Shown here in pieces: positions 1 through 9,844 of a DNA stretch of 64,000 bases. The DNA is from Vibrio crassostreae (GTDB lineage Bacteria; Pseudomonadota; Gammaproteobacteria; Enterobacterales; Vibrionaceae). Location of the stretch: the NCBI RefSeq assembly GCF_024347415.1, contig NZ_AP025477.1, positions 558,001 to 622,000 on the forward strand. The letters are read 5' to 3'. The notes under the pieces were generated by a model. The model had not been told where the DNA came from. It worked only from the letters and a program-made list of their open reading frames with translations, and ran no database searches. Position numbers and translations under genes: made by a program. Within the stretch, counting starts at the first letter, position 1. The number at the start of each line of letters is the position of its first letter.

Positions 1-118
1 CGTACCAGTATCCAGCGCCGGCTAAACCCAATGACAGCATGATCGCAGTAGCAATAAGCGGAGCTTTTTTACGTTTTTTTGTGCTTACTGTTTGCGAAGC
101 GTTGTTGTTATCTGTCAT
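1..118 (-). CDS. HlyD/EmrA-type membrane fusion protein, N-terminus only
   Basis: Only the first 39 codons are inside the window; the gene runs leftward off the edge. The start is the ATG read leftward from position 118. The visible protein has a short polar cytoplasmic tail rich in Asn, Thr and Lys, a basic KKRKKA stretch, and then one hydrophobic segment (about residues 20-38) ending in GAGYWY. This is the usual N-terminal anchor of inner-membrane adaptors of the HlyD/EmrA type, which link an MFS or ABC exporter to an outer-membrane channel. The gene is divergent from a LysR regulator 124 bp away, a common arrangement for regulated drug pumps. The family call rests on the N-terminus and context alone and is tentative. 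Confidence 0.5.
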   Translation of the reverse strand, partial: MTDNNNASQTVSTKKRKKAPLIATAIMLSLGLAGAGYWY

Positions 119-242
119 TTTTATTTCTCATTTTGTTTTTATTTAGATGTAACGAATTGTAAATGAATTCGATTGATTGATAAGATAGGAAAAAAGGAAA
201 ACACTGTTGCAATAATCTTACTAATAGGGTTTTGGGAGAAGT

Positions 243-1148
243 ATGATGGACTTAAATGCTGTGACTGTTTTTACGCAAGTTGTTGATTGCGGAAGCTTCA
301 CGCACGCAGCTGAGGCATTGAACATGACCAAGTCGACCGTCAGCCGAAAGCTTGACGAGCTGGAACAGCACCTAGGTGTGAGGTTGATCACTCGTTCGAC
401 ACGAAGTTTAGTCTTAACGCCGGAGGGTGAGCGCTTCTATCAATCGAGCGTGCAAATGCACGAGATCATGAACCAAGCTGAGCTAGAGGTTTCTGCCAAT
501 CAGGATTTGATCCGAGGGCAGTTGAACGTTGTGTTGCCTGTTGAATTGGGGCATCAAGTATTAGCCACATACATCCACAGCTTCCTAAAAGAGCACCCAA
601 ACGTGACTTTGAATTTAGAACTGACGAATCGAGAAGTCGACATCATTGCGGAGGGGATCGATCTTTACGCGCAAATTGGTGAGCTAGTGGACTCGAGCTT
701 GGTTTCTCGCTACCTCACAACATCGAAGCGTGTATTGGTAGCCAGCCCTGAGTATTTAGAACAGTTCGGTGAAATATCTTCGCCCAATGACCTTAAACCG
801 CCATTCCGAATGATTGAGGTGGTAAATAAGGCGGCGCGCCTGCCCAAGTGGCATTTACAATTGGAAGGCGGTGAGTCGATTTTGATCGATCTGCCGTGTC
901 AGTTGCGGGTGAATACTATCACGGCATGCTTAACAGCGTGTGTTGATGGGCTTGGCTTAGCGGTGCTTCCTGAATTCATTTGTCGTGAGCACTTCAAGAC
1001 AGGTAAGCTGATTCGTTTATTACCTGAATATGAGATGCCGGAAGTTTCAGTAAGCCTAGTGTATGCAGACAGGCAGTTGATGCCGAAACGTAAGAAGGTC
1101 TTTATCGACTATCTACTGACTGCCTTTCAAAATAGGAAGCAAAAGTAA
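243..1148 (+). CDS. LysR-family transcriptional regulator
   Basis: A typical 301-residue LysR regulator. Residues 1-60 form the winged helix-turn-helix (VDCGSFTHAAEALNMTKSTVSRKLDELE), followed by a linker helix and a periplasmic-binding-protein-like effector domain from about residue 90. The SRKLDELEQHLGVRL pattern is characteristic of the family. A GGGAG ribosome-binding site lies just upstream of two adjacent ATGs (243 and 246), and the second has the better spacing. The gene is divergent from the HlyD-type pump gene at the left edge, so the simplest inference is that it controls that exporter and itself. The inducer is unknown. Confidence 0.93.
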   Translation: MMDLNAVTVFTQVVDCGSFTHAAEALNMTKSTVSRKLDELEQHLGVRLITRSTRSLVLTPEGERFYQSSVQMHEIMNQAELEVSANQDLIRGQLNVVLPVELGHQVLATYIHSFLKEHPNVTLNLELTNREVDIIAEGIDLYAQIGELVDSSLVSRYLTTSKRVLVASPEYLEQFGEISSPNDLKPPFRMIEVVNKAARLPKWHLQLEGGESILIDLPCQLRVNTITACLTACVDGLGLAVLPEFICREHFKTGKLIRLLPEYEMPEVSVSLVYADRQLMPKRKKVFIDYLLTAFQNRKQK

Positions 1149-1216
1149 CGGGGTAAACCTTAGCGGTTAAGTGCTTAGGCTTCCTATTATTCGTTATTGT
1201 CTAAACCGTATCGAAG

Positions 1217-3640
1217 CTAACTATGATCGGGCTGCCAGTCGAGGACTTGCCCATTCGCCAATATAGCTTTGATCGATAGGCCAGCAATATCGATACCGTT
1301 GTGACGAAATGCCTTGCTGGAGAAGTTGGCAATGATCTTACTCCCGTCACTGAACTCGGTTTGTTGAACATCGCCGTTCTTATCTAACCAGTCGAAATCG
1401 ACTAACTGTTTATCCCATAACTGTTCGTGCATCGGTTCAAAGCCATCTTGATAGTGTTTGAGTGCTTTGATTCTCGGGCTTGAACTTGATAAAGCTTCAT
1501 CTCTGGTTAAGTGAACCATTGGTGGTGTGTTGTACAGCATGGCGGTTAAGTCTCGATTTGCTCGCACATTGGTGAACTTGAGGCTGTCTGAATGCCAATG
1601 GTGTGTATTGATTACTTCATCATGGAAAACGGCTTGGTAAAGCGGAATTCGATATTGAGACGAAAACAGTAGCGACTTGTAGGGTTCTTTAACCTTAGCC
1701 GGCTTAAAGAAGAAGTCGGGCTTGTGGTCTGGGTACCAACGACCTAAGTAATAGGGAGATTGGTGGTTCTCTTTCAAATCTTTGTCTGTCCAACCAAAAC
1801 CAACCGTTTCTAAGCCGTGTGCAAACGCGATGCCTTTTGTTGTTAGGCTGTTGCCGTCTTCAGATCCTAATAGTAACGATGGTTGCTCGCTAAGCCACTG
1901 CATTCGATTGTTGAAGGCAGAAAGCATGTCCGACTCGTTTGTATTGCCATTTCCATTGCTGTAGCTATGACTCTTGATATGATTGTCTATAGAGCCGCTG
2001 TAATCTTCACGTGCCATAGCGGTTGCATCAACATCTAAGAACAAGCTGTTGAAGTTGCCGAATCTCATAATGTCTTGAGCGCGCTGTTTTACGTATTCTA
2101 AATGGCAGTTCGGATTTAGATAGAATCCGTTACCTCTAAACCCTTTTTTTAGGCTGCCATCTGCCAATTCAATGGCACAACTCTGACGCATTGGCTCTGG
2201 TAATTGAGCGGTTAGCCAGTTGTCATTGAGCTTCGCAGGAATGGCTGTGTTGTAGGAATCGTAAGTACCGACCAGATATCCGGACTGTTTTGCCATAGCC
2301 ACGGCGTTAGGTTGATAGAATGCTGGCATCCAATTATCTAATCCTAGCCACAGTTTGTTTAAACCTGCTTTATTTAGATTAGCGACCATGTCTGAAGACA
2401 ATGCTTGCCCCCAAGTCTCTGACGAGTTTAGGTAGGAGGAGGCGTGTTCAACCAACCAATCTTTCTTATTCTGCGCTGCCATGTATTGAGCTTTGATCGT
2501 GTTGTTTTCGAGTGTCGGATTACCAACAGGATATAACACCTGCAATGACTGGCTAATAGAGTCCAACAATAGTTGTTTGTGATACTGACTGAACCAATCT
2601 TTGCCCTTGGAGAGTGACGACAGCTCTCTTTTCGCTTCCGCAGAAACGCGAAGTTTAGAGCCCTCTAGATACCATGTTTTCAATCCCCACCAGTCGCTCA
2701 CATCTTGGATGCTCAATGGGTCTTTGCCAAATAGGTAAACGTGGCTTGCACCGATTAGCTTACTCACATCCGGATTACGCTTTTGTTTAGCAACCAGTGT
2801 TTCAGAAAGGCCATTTTCGATGCGCCAATCGCGGTAGTGTTTCGCTCCATCTAACCACGAGTCTCCAAGGGTGATACGAACAATAAATGGCTGTGATTGA
2901 TTGAGCATCGTAAATTGGTGTGATGCCTTCATATCAATTTTGGTCTTTGAATTTGAGGAAGTATCAGAGGATGCATCTGAAAAGAGCAGTTGATTGTTGG
3001 TTGCATTAACCATTTGATAGCTAATGAAATGATTGTTTTGCTGTACTGTCCAAAAAGGCATCTTCAAGTCTTGAGTAGTGTTACTTCCAGAATGGTTGCC
3101 GACGAGATAGCTTGCCCAAAGCTTGTTATCAGTAGGCACACGCATACCTTCACTAAACGGAAGAAATAGTGTCTGAGTTTGTTGTTCGGCAAGATCAAAC
3201 CACGCCAACTCGATGGGATCGTGTCGCTTCACCTGAATATTTGAAGGCAAGCTGAACTGAAAAGTGAGCTGGTCTTGGTTAAGCTCTGCCTCAACGTTTA
3301 TCCCACTGGGTACTAAGGTCCAAGTGGCGATTTTTGCTGAGTCAGCTTTATCGGAAAAGCCAATAACCAGATTGGTCGCTTTCTGTGGTTGGTTATCAAC
3401 GGTGAGAGCAGCGCTGTTAACGCTTAAGCCGTTCCAATCTATCTCTAGAGTATTCGATGATATAGAGACGGTATTGCTGCTAGTGGCGTTAGCGTTGTCG
3501 CGAATACTGCTGCCGCTAACGCTGCTATTACTGGTGAGCGTTATTTGGCTCGCTTGTGCATTGGATGAAAACAGACAAGCTGTTGTTAGAGCCACAATGG
3601 CACAAGTAGAAAGAGTGAGTGGGTGACGTACGCTGAGCAT
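1217..3640 (-). CDS. Secreted putative glycoside hydrolase (TIM-barrel, GH101/DUF5696-like), distal gene of the vxr cluster
   Basis: An 807-residue exported protein. The N-terminus is a signal peptide (hydrophobic STCAIVALTTACLF, predicted cleavage after AQA near residue 30). Residues 30-200 look like a Ser/Thr/Asn-rich beta domain. The middle and C-terminal parts contain Trp/Tyr/Asp-rich segments such as LFLDVDATAM, GLETVGFGW and YYLGRWYPDH, which resemble carbohydrate-active TIM-barrel enzymes of the GH101/DUF5696 type. Catalytic residues cannot be assigned by eye. It is the last gene of a leftward run after vxrA, vxrB and the DUF2861 gene, 103 bp beyond the latter, so co-transcription is plausible. 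In V. cholerae the vxr operon carries further genes (vxrD, vxrE) of unclear role; this gene may or may not correspond to one of them. The substrate is unknown; a cell-wall or capsule glycan would fit the context. Confidence 0.6.
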   Translation of the reverse strand: MLSVRHPLTLSTCAIVALTTACLFSSNAQASQITLTSNSSVSGSSIRDNANATSSNTVSISSNTLEIDWNGLSVNSAALTVDNQPQKATNLVIGFSDKADSAKIATWTLVPSGINVEAELNQDQLTFQFSLPSNIQVKRHDPIELAWFDLAEQQTQTLFLPFSEGMRVPTDNKLWASYLVGNHSGSNTTQDLKMPFWTVQQNNHFISYQMVNATNNQLLFSDASSDTSSNSKTKIDMKASHQFTMLNQSQPFIVRITLGDSWLDGAKHYRDWRIENGLSETLVAKQKRNPDVSKLIGASHVYLFGKDPLSIQDVSDWWGLKTWYLEGSKLRVSAEAKRELSSLSKGKDWFSQYHKQLLLDSISQSLQVLYPVGNPTLENNTIKAQYMAAQNKKDWLVEHASSYLNSSETWGQALSSDMVANLNKAGLNKLWLGLDNWMPAFYQPNAVAMAKQSGYLVGTYDSYNTAIPAKLNDNWLTAQLPEPMRQSCAIELADGSLKKGFRGNGFYLNPNCHLEYVKQRAQDIMRFGNFNSLFLDVDATAMAREDYSGSIDNHIKSHSYSNGNGNTNESDMLSAFNNRMQWLSEQPSLLLGSEDGNSLTTKGIAFAHGLETVGFGWTDKDLKENHQSPYYLGRWYPDHKPDFFFKPAKVKEPYKSLLFSSQYRIPLYQAVFHDEVINTHHWHSDSLKFTNVRANRDLTAMLYNTPPMVHLTRDEALSSSSPRIKALKHYQDGFEPMHEQLWDKQLVDFDWLDKNGDVQQTEFSDGSKIIANFSSKAFRHNGIDIAGLSIKAILANGQVLDWQPDHS

Positions 3641-3743
3641 ATTTAGATTCCGTAAAGGGTAAGTACGGTTATTACACCTAAGTAGCGCTAGTGCTTTGTC
3701 ACCTATATGTCTCTATTTTTTGTTTGGCTCTAGTGGTGTTCCA

Positions 3744-4556
3744 TTAGAAAGGCACGGCGACGCGTTGCACATATTGGACTTCAATAGCGCCTTGGTATTC
3801 AAACATTTCAACCGAAGCACTTAAGTGCTTGGCTTTGGTTCCAAGTGGACCTTCTGTGGGAACGGGTGCTTGCGCTGTTTTGATTGGCACTTTGTAACCT
3901 AACAGGTTGTAGTTTTCATCAAACCATTGCCAACTCACATTAGCGTCAGGGCAGTTGTCGATCACCTTTGGAGGCGAGAGCACGATATGTGGTTCGCTGA
4001 GTTTACTCTCAAGCGTCAGCCATCGATTGCTGTCATTTAAAGCGATAATAATAGGGTAGTGATTTGAACCTATCTTTAGTTGATAAACACCAGATTCGGG
4101 TTTGATGAACATTTCATTGGTTTCAATCTCTTGATACTCATTATTGGAAGCGAGTTGTCCATCGAGAAGGACTTTTCCTTTAGGTGAGACTAAAGAAAGA
4201 GTTTGGGTTTCTACGCCTTTATTGAGCTGTTCGGCAGAGACTTTGATTTGATAACCGTGCGACGACAGGCCATAGCGTCGAATGAAGCTGACTTGAATGT
4301 GGTGTTTCGGCTCAGCACTTTGTTTTAGTGAGGTTCCACATTGAGTCTGGCTTAATATCTCTTGTTTGACTGGCAGCCAAAGCTCACTATCGAGTGTTTG
4401 TTGATCGAGTGCGATTTGCAGCTCTTGCCACGCAACTTGAGGTTGGTCATCAAGCAGAGATTGATAGGTGTGCTGCAATGGCGTGTCAGTAAACCATGCC
4501 GCATGACTTGCGAGTGACCAGGTGCAGAGCAGTGCGGTTAACGAAGTGACTTTCAT
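3744..4556 (-). CDS. vxrC: VxrC-like DUF2861 periplasmic protein
   Basis: A 270-residue protein with a signal peptide (VTSLTALLCTWSLASHA, cleavage near residue 19). The mature part is mostly beta-strand-like with no recognised catalytic motif. It matches my knowledge of the DUF2861 family found beside VxrAB-type two-component systems in Vibrio. The stop codon of the response-regulator gene and this start codon share bases around position 4556, so the genes are translationally coupled. By position it corresponds to vxrC, whose molecular role is not established. A periplasmic accessory or sensor partner of the kinase is an inference from location only. Confidence 0.75.
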   Translation of the reverse strand: MKVTSLTALLCTWSLASHAAWFTDTPLQHTYQSLLDDQPQVAWQELQIALDQQTLDSELWLPVKQEILSQTQCGTSLKQSAEPKHHIQVSFIRRYGLSSHGYQIKVSAEQLNKGVETQTLSLVSPKGKVLLDGQLASNNEYQEIETNEMFIKPESGVYQLKIGSNHYPIIIALNDSNRWLTLESKLSEPHIVLSPPKVIDNCPDANVSWQWFDENYNLLGYKVPIKTAQAPVPTEGPLGTKAKHLSASVEMFEYQGAIEVQYVQRVAVPF

Positions 4557-5203
4557 TATGATTCCCCGGCCAAGCGGTAACCAACGCCGCGATGTGTTTC
4601 GATATTCAATGTTGGCAGCTTCTGGCGTAAGCGCAGTATGTGATTATCAATAGTTCGGGTACTAGGAAAGGCCTGATAACCCCAAATTTTATTGAGTAAT
4701 TCATCTCGGTGAAACACACGACTTTGGTTCTGAACAAACAGTACCAATAGCTGAAACTCCTTAGGTTTCAACGTGACTGGGCTTTCATTCAGATAAGCGA
4801 TCCGTTCCGACAAGTTGATCTGAATATTTGCGTAATTTAAGAGGCTCACACCTAACGGACGAAGTTGGGTAATGACTCGAGCGAGTAATTCATCGTTCGA
4901 AAATGGCTTAGTCACGTAATCTTTGGCTCCCGCCATTAAACCTTCAACACGTTGTTGAACTTCTACTTTGGCGGTTAACACAATCACCGGTAGTGCTTTG
5001 AGGAGCAACCAGTTTGGAAGGTGTTGCAAGCTGTCACCATCTTCAAGCTGTCGATCCAATATCACAAGATCGGCTCGAAACCACTGCTTACTGGCACTCC
5101 CTGAATCCTTCGCCCAAAGGCATTGGTAACCATTGGATTCAAAGAAGCTGACGAGGCCTTGTCCAAGCAGTTGATCGTCTTCAATCAGCAGTAGGGTGTT
5201 CAT
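4556..5203 (-). CDS. vxrB: VxrB-like OmpR-family response regulator
   Basis: A 215-residue response regulator. Residues 1-115 are the receiver domain, with acidic EDD at 8-10, the phospho-acceptor Asp50 (VILDRQ) and the conserved Lys99 (VTKPF). Residues 125-215 are the winged-helix DNA-binding domain (HRDELLNKIWGY...SRTIDNHILRLRQKL...GVGYRL). A longer open frame extends to 5257, but the receiver fold starts MNTLLLIEDDQ, so I place the start at 5203, overlapping the end of the kinase gene by 23 nt. In V. cholerae the orthologous system (VxrAB, also called WigKR) responds to cell-wall damage and controls cell-wall synthesis, type VI secretion and biofilm genes. The same role is inferred here from synteny. 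Confidence 0.88.
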   Translation of the reverse strand: MNTLLLIEDDQLLGQGLVSFFESNGYQCLWAKDSGSASKQWFRADLVILDRQLEDGDSLQHLPNWLLLKALPVIVLTAKVEVQQRVEGLMAGAKDYVTKPFSNDELLARVITQLRPLGVSLLNYANIQINLSERIAYLNESPVTLKPKEFQLLVLFVQNQSRVFHRDELLNKIWGYQAFPSTRTIDNHILRLRQKLPTLNIETHRGVGYRLAGES

Positions 5204-6590
5204 AAGCAATTTCCAGAATACATCGGGTTGGGTTACGAAGAATAATAAGGCGGCCATTCGCTTGCTTCATCAAGTGCTCGACAATAGTTAGGCCAATGCC
5301 CATGTTATCCAGTTTGTGCGCTTCACTTGGCGTGACACGAGAAATGAGTCGTTGTATCGGCGAAGGGAAGTGCCCCTCGTCTTGTACCTCAATAGTCAGC
5401 TTGTCTCCGAGTTCGACCTTTACTAAAACCTTACCTTTACCGTGTTGTTTGGCATTCTTGATTAGATTATCCAAGCAGATGGTTAGCCAGTAATAGGGAA
5501 GGTTCAGTTCAACTTCACGCGCTTCACATTGATAAGAAATATTGTGCTTTTCACATACATGATCAAGCCACTCTTCTAATGATGCGTTTTGCTTTAACAA
5601 AGGCTCTGACTGATCCGAACTTAGGTACACTTTGCTGTTTTCGGTGAGTTGAGAGAGCCTTTGATAGTCAGAGATTAAACGCCAAACTGCCCCTTGGGTC
5701 TCATCGGGAAAATCGTCGTAACGATTTCTGAACATCTCAACGGTTAGACCAAGGCTAGTAATTGGCGTGCGCAGTTCATGAGTAAGAAGCTGTAAAACGA
5801 ACTGCCTCTCTTTTCGTTGTTTTGTTCTTAGGTACAAGACTCTACCGAGTCCGGAAAACAATGTTAACAGCAACGTAAAGATCAACGTTTTCATGATCAG
5901 GTTGTCGTTGCTCGACTCGCTCAGGCACAGGTTACTGTAACGAAAAGAACAGCTTTCGGCTGACAAGGTCACTTCTTGTTGCTCGGCAATAGGTTTCCAA
6001 ACCTCCGATGGAATTGCTTTCCAACCTTGTTCGCCACTCAACCAAAGCACATCACCTTGTTGCCAAGCGCGGTATCCATTGAGCAGTGCTTCTCTGCCTT
6101 GTGCGGTTAAGTTTTCTAGCTTGGAAAATAACGGATGCAAAGGATTGCTGATAATCAAAAAAGGATGAATCTGTTCACTGTTTTCTGGGTAACGAGCAAC
6201 ATAACGATCAGCGAAGCTACCACCAGCAGGGTGTCGTTTTGAGTGTGCCGCGAACCAGATTGAATCCAAGGTTTGTTGCTGACACAGAGCGAGCTCAAAC
6301 TCGATGGCATCATGTAATGAAGGGTTACTGTTTTCAATTGCTTGGCAGTGATCTTGTATTGAGGCTAACGTTGCGATGTCGTCCCAACTGAATTGGTTGA
6401 AATCAGGATAACGGCTACTTTCATGAAGCAGAACTTTTGGGTACTGAGCCAACTCTTGTTGAGATACTAAGATTGGGGATGATTGCCAGGTCAGTTGATA
6501 CAGGGTTTGCCACTTGTCTTGCAAACTTTGGGCATTGGCTAAAGTTGGGAGCCAAAAGGTCAAGCAAAGGGCTAAGGTAAACCTGCGCAT
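5181..6590 (-). CDS. vxrA: VxrA-like sensor histidine kinase (DUF3404 sensor domain)
   Basis: A 469-residue membrane kinase. A signal peptide (residues 1-20, ending ANA) leads a roughly 210-residue periplasmic domain of DUF3404 type. One transmembrane helix follows at about 231-253, then the HisKA dimerisation helix with the phospho-accepting His271 in the motif HELRTP. The ATP-binding domain shows an N box (DNLIKNAKQHG), a G1-like DEG segment and a GIGLTIV segment. The gene heads a leftward operon with vxrB (23-nt overlap) and vxrC. The V. cholerae relative VxrA/WigK senses cell-wall stress such as beta-lactam exposure; that function is inferred from domain architecture and gene order. Confidence 0.88.
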   Translation of the reverse strand: MRRFTLALCLTFWLPTLANAQSLQDKWQTLYQLTWQSSPILVSQQELAQYPKVLLHESSRYPDFNQFSWDDIATLASIQDHCQAIENSNPSLHDAIEFELALCQQQTLDSIWFAAHSKRHPAGGSFADRYVARYPENSEQIHPFLIISNPLHPLFSKLENLTAQGREALLNGYRAWQQGDVLWLSGEQGWKAIPSEVWKPIAEQQEVTLSAESCSFRYSNLCLSESSNDNLIMKTLIFTLLLTLFSGLGRVLYLRTKQRKERQFVLQLLTHELRTPITSLGLTVEMFRNRYDDFPDETQGAVWRLISDYQRLSQLTENSKVYLSSDQSEPLLKQNASLEEWLDHVCEKHNISYQCEAREVELNLPYYWLTICLDNLIKNAKQHGKGKVLVKVELGDKLTIEVQDEGHFPSPIQRLISRVTPSEAHKLDNMGIGLTIVEHLMKQANGRLIILRNPTRCILEIAYEHPTAD

Positions 6591-6833
6591 CCAATCATTC
6601 TCATTAAAAGTCGTGAGGCGAGTCTAAAGACTTTTGGGTTAGATTTGTAACCTGAATGTCAACAAGTGCTCCCTTAACAACAAACTGTCGAGTGGATCAT
6701 GCTTTTAAATAATAAGATGAAATTACAGTAAGTATCATTTGATTCCAATAAATTAGATAATTGTGTACTTATTGTCATTATTAAGCATGTGGGAAGGACT
6801 ATACTCAACTCATACCAAATAAGAGGAACCATC

Positions 6834-7367
6834 ATGAAACTAATCATCAAATCAGTATTGGCAATCAGTATTTTGGCTGCGGGCTCTGCTCAGGCGTTCG
6901 AATTAACCAGCAACGATATTCAAGAAGGTCATCCAATGGCGAAGACTTTTGAATACTCAAGTTGGGGTTGTGACGGCGATAACCTATCACCACAGTTAAT
7001 GTGGAAAGATGCACCAGCAGGAACCAAAAGCTTTGCAATCACGGCGTATGACCCAGATGCTCCGACAGAAAGTGGTTTCTGGCATTGGGTTGCGTTTGAT
7101 ATCCCTGCGACTGTTAACGAGCTACCTCGCGGCGTCGATATATCTAAAATCGGTGGCAAAGAAGGTCGCATTGATTACGGTACAGTTGGCTACGGTGGCG
7201 TCTGTCCTCCTGAAAAAGATGGCATGCACCGTTACCAGTTCACGGTTTGGGCATTACCAACGGATAAGCTTAATCTAGACGAAAATACGCCGTCGGCAGT
7301 GGTTGGATTCACGTTGAACAGTATGGCTTTAGACAAAGCGAAACTGACCGCAACTTATACGCGTTAA
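6834..7367 (+). CDS. Periplasmic PEBP-family protein (YbhB/YbcL, Raf kinase inhibitor-like)
   Basis: A 177-residue protein with a clear signal peptide (KLIIKSVLAISILAAGSAQA). The mature domain carries the phosphatidylethanolamine-binding-protein signature: DGDNLSPQLMW, the anion-site residues in AYDPDAP, and HWVAFDIP. I chose the ATG at 6834, which follows AGAGGAACC, over the upstream ATG at 6789, because only 6834 gives a proper signal peptide directly after a ribosome-binding site. Bacterial members are small soluble proteins of uncertain biochemical role. An AraC regulator follows 40 bp downstream on the same strand and may share the transcript. Confidence 0.9.
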   Translation: MKLIIKSVLAISILAAGSAQAFELTSNDIQEGHPMAKTFEYSSWGCDGDNLSPQLMWKDAPAGTKSFAITAYDPDAPTESGFWHWVAFDIPATVNELPRGVDISKIGGKEGRIDYGTVGYGGVCPPEKDGMHRYQFTVWALPTDKLNLDENTPSAVVGFTLNSMALDKAKLTATYTR

Positions 7368-7407
7368 TAGCTTATACACGTTGATAATAAGTAAACAAGG
7401 GGATGAG

Positions 7408-8190
7408 ATGAATCATCAATACCAAGTGACGATCTTTCGTGCAGAGCAGTTACAAAAGCTGCGTAATGTGAGGATTCTATCCCCTAGTATCATTCAGATC
7501 ATTACAGGCAGTAAGCGCCTGTTTTGGAAAGACTCAGCGGCAGAACTCTCACATTCTGAGCTTTTGCTGTGTGAGGCATCAGCTTCGCTAAGCTTTGAAA
7601 ACATGCCCCACAAAGGGCGCTTCTTGTCGCGAGTATTCAGCTTTCAATTCCAACCTTCTCAGGCGATGCTTGATTTAAGTGAGGAACGGTCGAATGAGCT
7701 GGGGTTGCCTACAGTGCAAGCGGACCGAAACTTACAAGACTCACTCAACGCGCTGTTTTCGTTTGATACACAGAGCATGAGCAAAGAGACTCAACAGTTT
7801 TGGTTGCAGGGCTTATACCAGCAACTGGCTGAAAAAGGGGTGTTGCATCGACTCTTTGTCAGTGCCAACGTCTCGTTTAGCCAAAAGCTCAGCCATTATC
7901 TTTCACATTCACCAGATGAGAAGCATCCGCTAGAGTCGGTGGCGGAGCGTTTTGCGATGAGCCGCGCGACACTGATCCGAAAGCTAAAACTGGAAGGTAT
8001 GCAATATCGTGAGGTGTTGGCTGAAGTTCGGTTGAGTCACGCGCTTTATCTGATGCAAAACGGACAGCAGAATGTTGCGATGTTGGCTCAGTCTTGCGGT
8101 TATCAATCGGAAGGACGTTTTAGTCAGCGCTTTAAAGGAAAATTTGGTTTGTCGCCTAGTGAATACATCAAGACAGTGGCCAGCAATTAA
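7408..8190 (+). CDS. AraC-family transcriptional regulator
   Basis: A 260-residue regulator. The N-terminal 150 residues are a poorly conserved cupin-like sensing region. The C-terminal 100 residues hold the two AraC helix-turn-helix units (SVAERFAMSRATLIRKLKLEG and VAMLAQSCGYQSEGRFSQRFKGKFGLSPSEY). The ATG at 7408 follows AAGGGGA with good spacing; the frame is open upstream but lacks a ribosome-binding site. It lies between a PEBP-family gene and dsdA on the same strand. Its target is unknown; control of one of these neighbours is a reasonable guess. No DsdC-type LysR regulator is nearby, so dsdA regulation here may differ from E. coli. Confidence 0.9.
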   Translation: MNHQYQVTIFRAEQLQKLRNVRILSPSIIQIITGSKRLFWKDSAAELSHSELLLCEASASLSFENMPHKGRFLSRVFSFQFQPSQAMLDLSEERSNELGLPTVQADRNLQDSLNALFSFDTQSMSKETQQFWLQGLYQQLAEKGVLHRLFVSANVSFSQKLSHYLSHSPDEKHPLESVAERFAMSRATLIRKLKLEGMQYREVLAEVRLSHALYLMQNGQQNVAMLAQSCGYQSEGRFSQRFKGKFGLSPSEYIKTVASN

Positions 8191-8343
8191 GTTGTAAGAC
8201 GTATCGATCAAAGCAAGTCTATTAACTACAGGTCATTGAATACTTGAATAAATACCGTTTTAATAGGCTCAAAATCAAATGTTTGTACGAGCGCAGATTG
8301 CTGTGTACCAGAGATGATGGCGCTATACCAGAGAAGGTCACCC

Positions 8344-9693
8344 ATGACTGAATTGAACCCCAAAAGTGAGTTAAATATAGACAAGCTCACCAACGATTTC
8401 CCGTTGTTAAAACAACTTATAGCGCTAGAAGAAGTGAGTTGGTTTAACCCAAACATCACGACGTTAGAGCAAGGTTTACCCTATGTGGGGTTAAGCGAAG
8501 ATGACATTCAAGATGCAAGCCTGAGATTACAAAGGTTTGCCCCTTATCTAGCGAAGGCATTCCCTGAAACACAAGTGACCGATGGCATCATCGAGTCTGA
8601 GCTTGTTGACATTCCATCTATGAAATCAGTATTGCAAGCGCATTGTCAGCAGCCTATTAAAGGGCGTTTGATGATGAAAAAAGACAGTCACTTGCCGATT
8701 TCAGGTTCAATCAAAGCCCGTGGTGGTATTTATGAAGTACTAACGCATGCCGAGAAGCTTGCCATTGAAGCTGGGTTACTGTGTGAGAGCGATGACTACA
8801 GTAAGTTACTCGAACCTGAATTTCGTGACTTCTTTAAACAATACAGTATTGCGGTAGGGTCCACGGGTAACTTAGGCATGTCGATTGGCATCATGAGTGC
8901 CAAGTTAGGCTTTACAGTGTCGGTTCACATGTCTGCTGATGCGAGAGTGTGGAAGAAAAACAAACTGCGTGAGCATGGTGTCAACGTTGTTGAGTATGAA
9001 CAAGATTATGGTGTTGCGGTAGAACAAGGTCGCAAAGAAGCAGCACAAGATCCTCGATGTTTTTTCATTGATGATGAAAACTCACAAACCCTGTTCCTTG
9101 GCTACTCGGTGGCGGGGCAAAGACTAAAGCAACAGCTTGAACAGCAGCAGATTCTGGTCGATGAAGACCATCCACTGTTCGTTTACTTGCCATGTGGAGT
9201 CGGTGGCGGCCCCGGTGGTGTGGCATTTGGCTTGAAGATGGCTTTTGGTGACCATGTACACTGTATTTTTGCTGAGCCGACCCATTCGCCTTGTATGTTG
9301 TTGGGTGTCCATACCGGTTTGCATGACGAAATCGCGGTCCAAGATCTCGGTATTGATAATCTAACCGCAGCAGACGGGCTTGCAGTTGGCCGTGCTTCTG
9401 GTTTTGTTGGTCGAGCTATGGAACGTTTACTCGACGGCTATTACACGTTAACCGACGAACGTATGTATCAATTGTTAGGTGAACTGAACCAAGTGGAGGG
9501 TATTCAATTGGAGCCTTCAGCACTCGCGGGTATGCCGGGCGTGATTCATGTTGAACAGAATAGAGAATACCTTGCTCGTCTAGAAATTGATGAGTCGGTG
9601 CTAGCCAATGCCACGCATCTTGTATGGGCGACTGGCGGAGGCATGGTGCCAGAGCAAGAAATGGCAGCTTATTTAGCTAAGTCATCGGTGTAA
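8344..9693 (+). CDS. dsdA: D-serine ammonia-lyase (D-serine dehydratase)
   Basis: A 449-residue PLP enzyme converting D-serine to pyruvate and ammonia in the cytoplasm. The predicted PLP-binding lysine is Lys124 in SGSIKARGG. The phosphate-binding glycine loop is [10 protein letters not shown], and the glycine-rich [10 protein letters not shown] segment is also present. Length and motifs fit the E. coli DsdA family (about 440 residues). The start at 8344 is preceded by AGAGAAGG. A 30-nt upstream in-frame ATG (8314) is less likely because it lies before this ribosome-binding site. The usual partners dsdC and dsdX are not adjacent, so the gene appears to be a stand-alone unit. Confidence 0.95.
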   Translation: MTELNPKSELNIDKLTNDFPLLKQLIALEEVSWFNPNITTLEQGLPYVGLSEDDIQDASLRLQRFAPYLAKAFPETQVTDGIIESELVDIPSMKSVLQAHCQQPIKGRLMMKKDSHLPISGSIKARGGIYEVLTHAEKLAIEAGLLCESDDYSKLLEPEFRDFFKQYSIAVGSTGNLGMSIGIMSAKLGFTVSVHMSADARVWKKNKLREHGVNVVEYEQDYGVAVEQGRKEAAQDPRCFFIDDENSQTLFLGYSVAGQRLKQQLEQQQILVDEDHPLFVYLPCGVGGGPGGVAFGLKMAFGDHVHCIFAEPTHSPCMLLGVHTGLHDEIAVQDLGIDNLTAADGLAVGRASGFVGRAMERLLDGYYTLTDERMYQLLGELNQVEGIQLEPSALAGMPGVIHVEQNREYLARLEIDESVLANATHLVWATGGGMVPEQEMAAYLAKSSV

Positions 9694-9844
9694 ATTGGAT
9701 AGAAAGACGGATGATTGATGAGTTGAAACGAAGCAATAACTTGCGCAGATCGTTATCTCAAACACATATTTTATAAATTAGGCTTCATAGGTGTTCTAAC
9801 TATCAGTTAGGTTGAGTGGCATTCAATTTGATAGGGATAGAGTG

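Noticed and set aside
3264..3626. 120-codon plus-strand frame inside the putative glycoside hydrolase gene
   Set aside because: Entirely antisense to a well-supported exported protein with a signal peptide; no ribosome-binding site.
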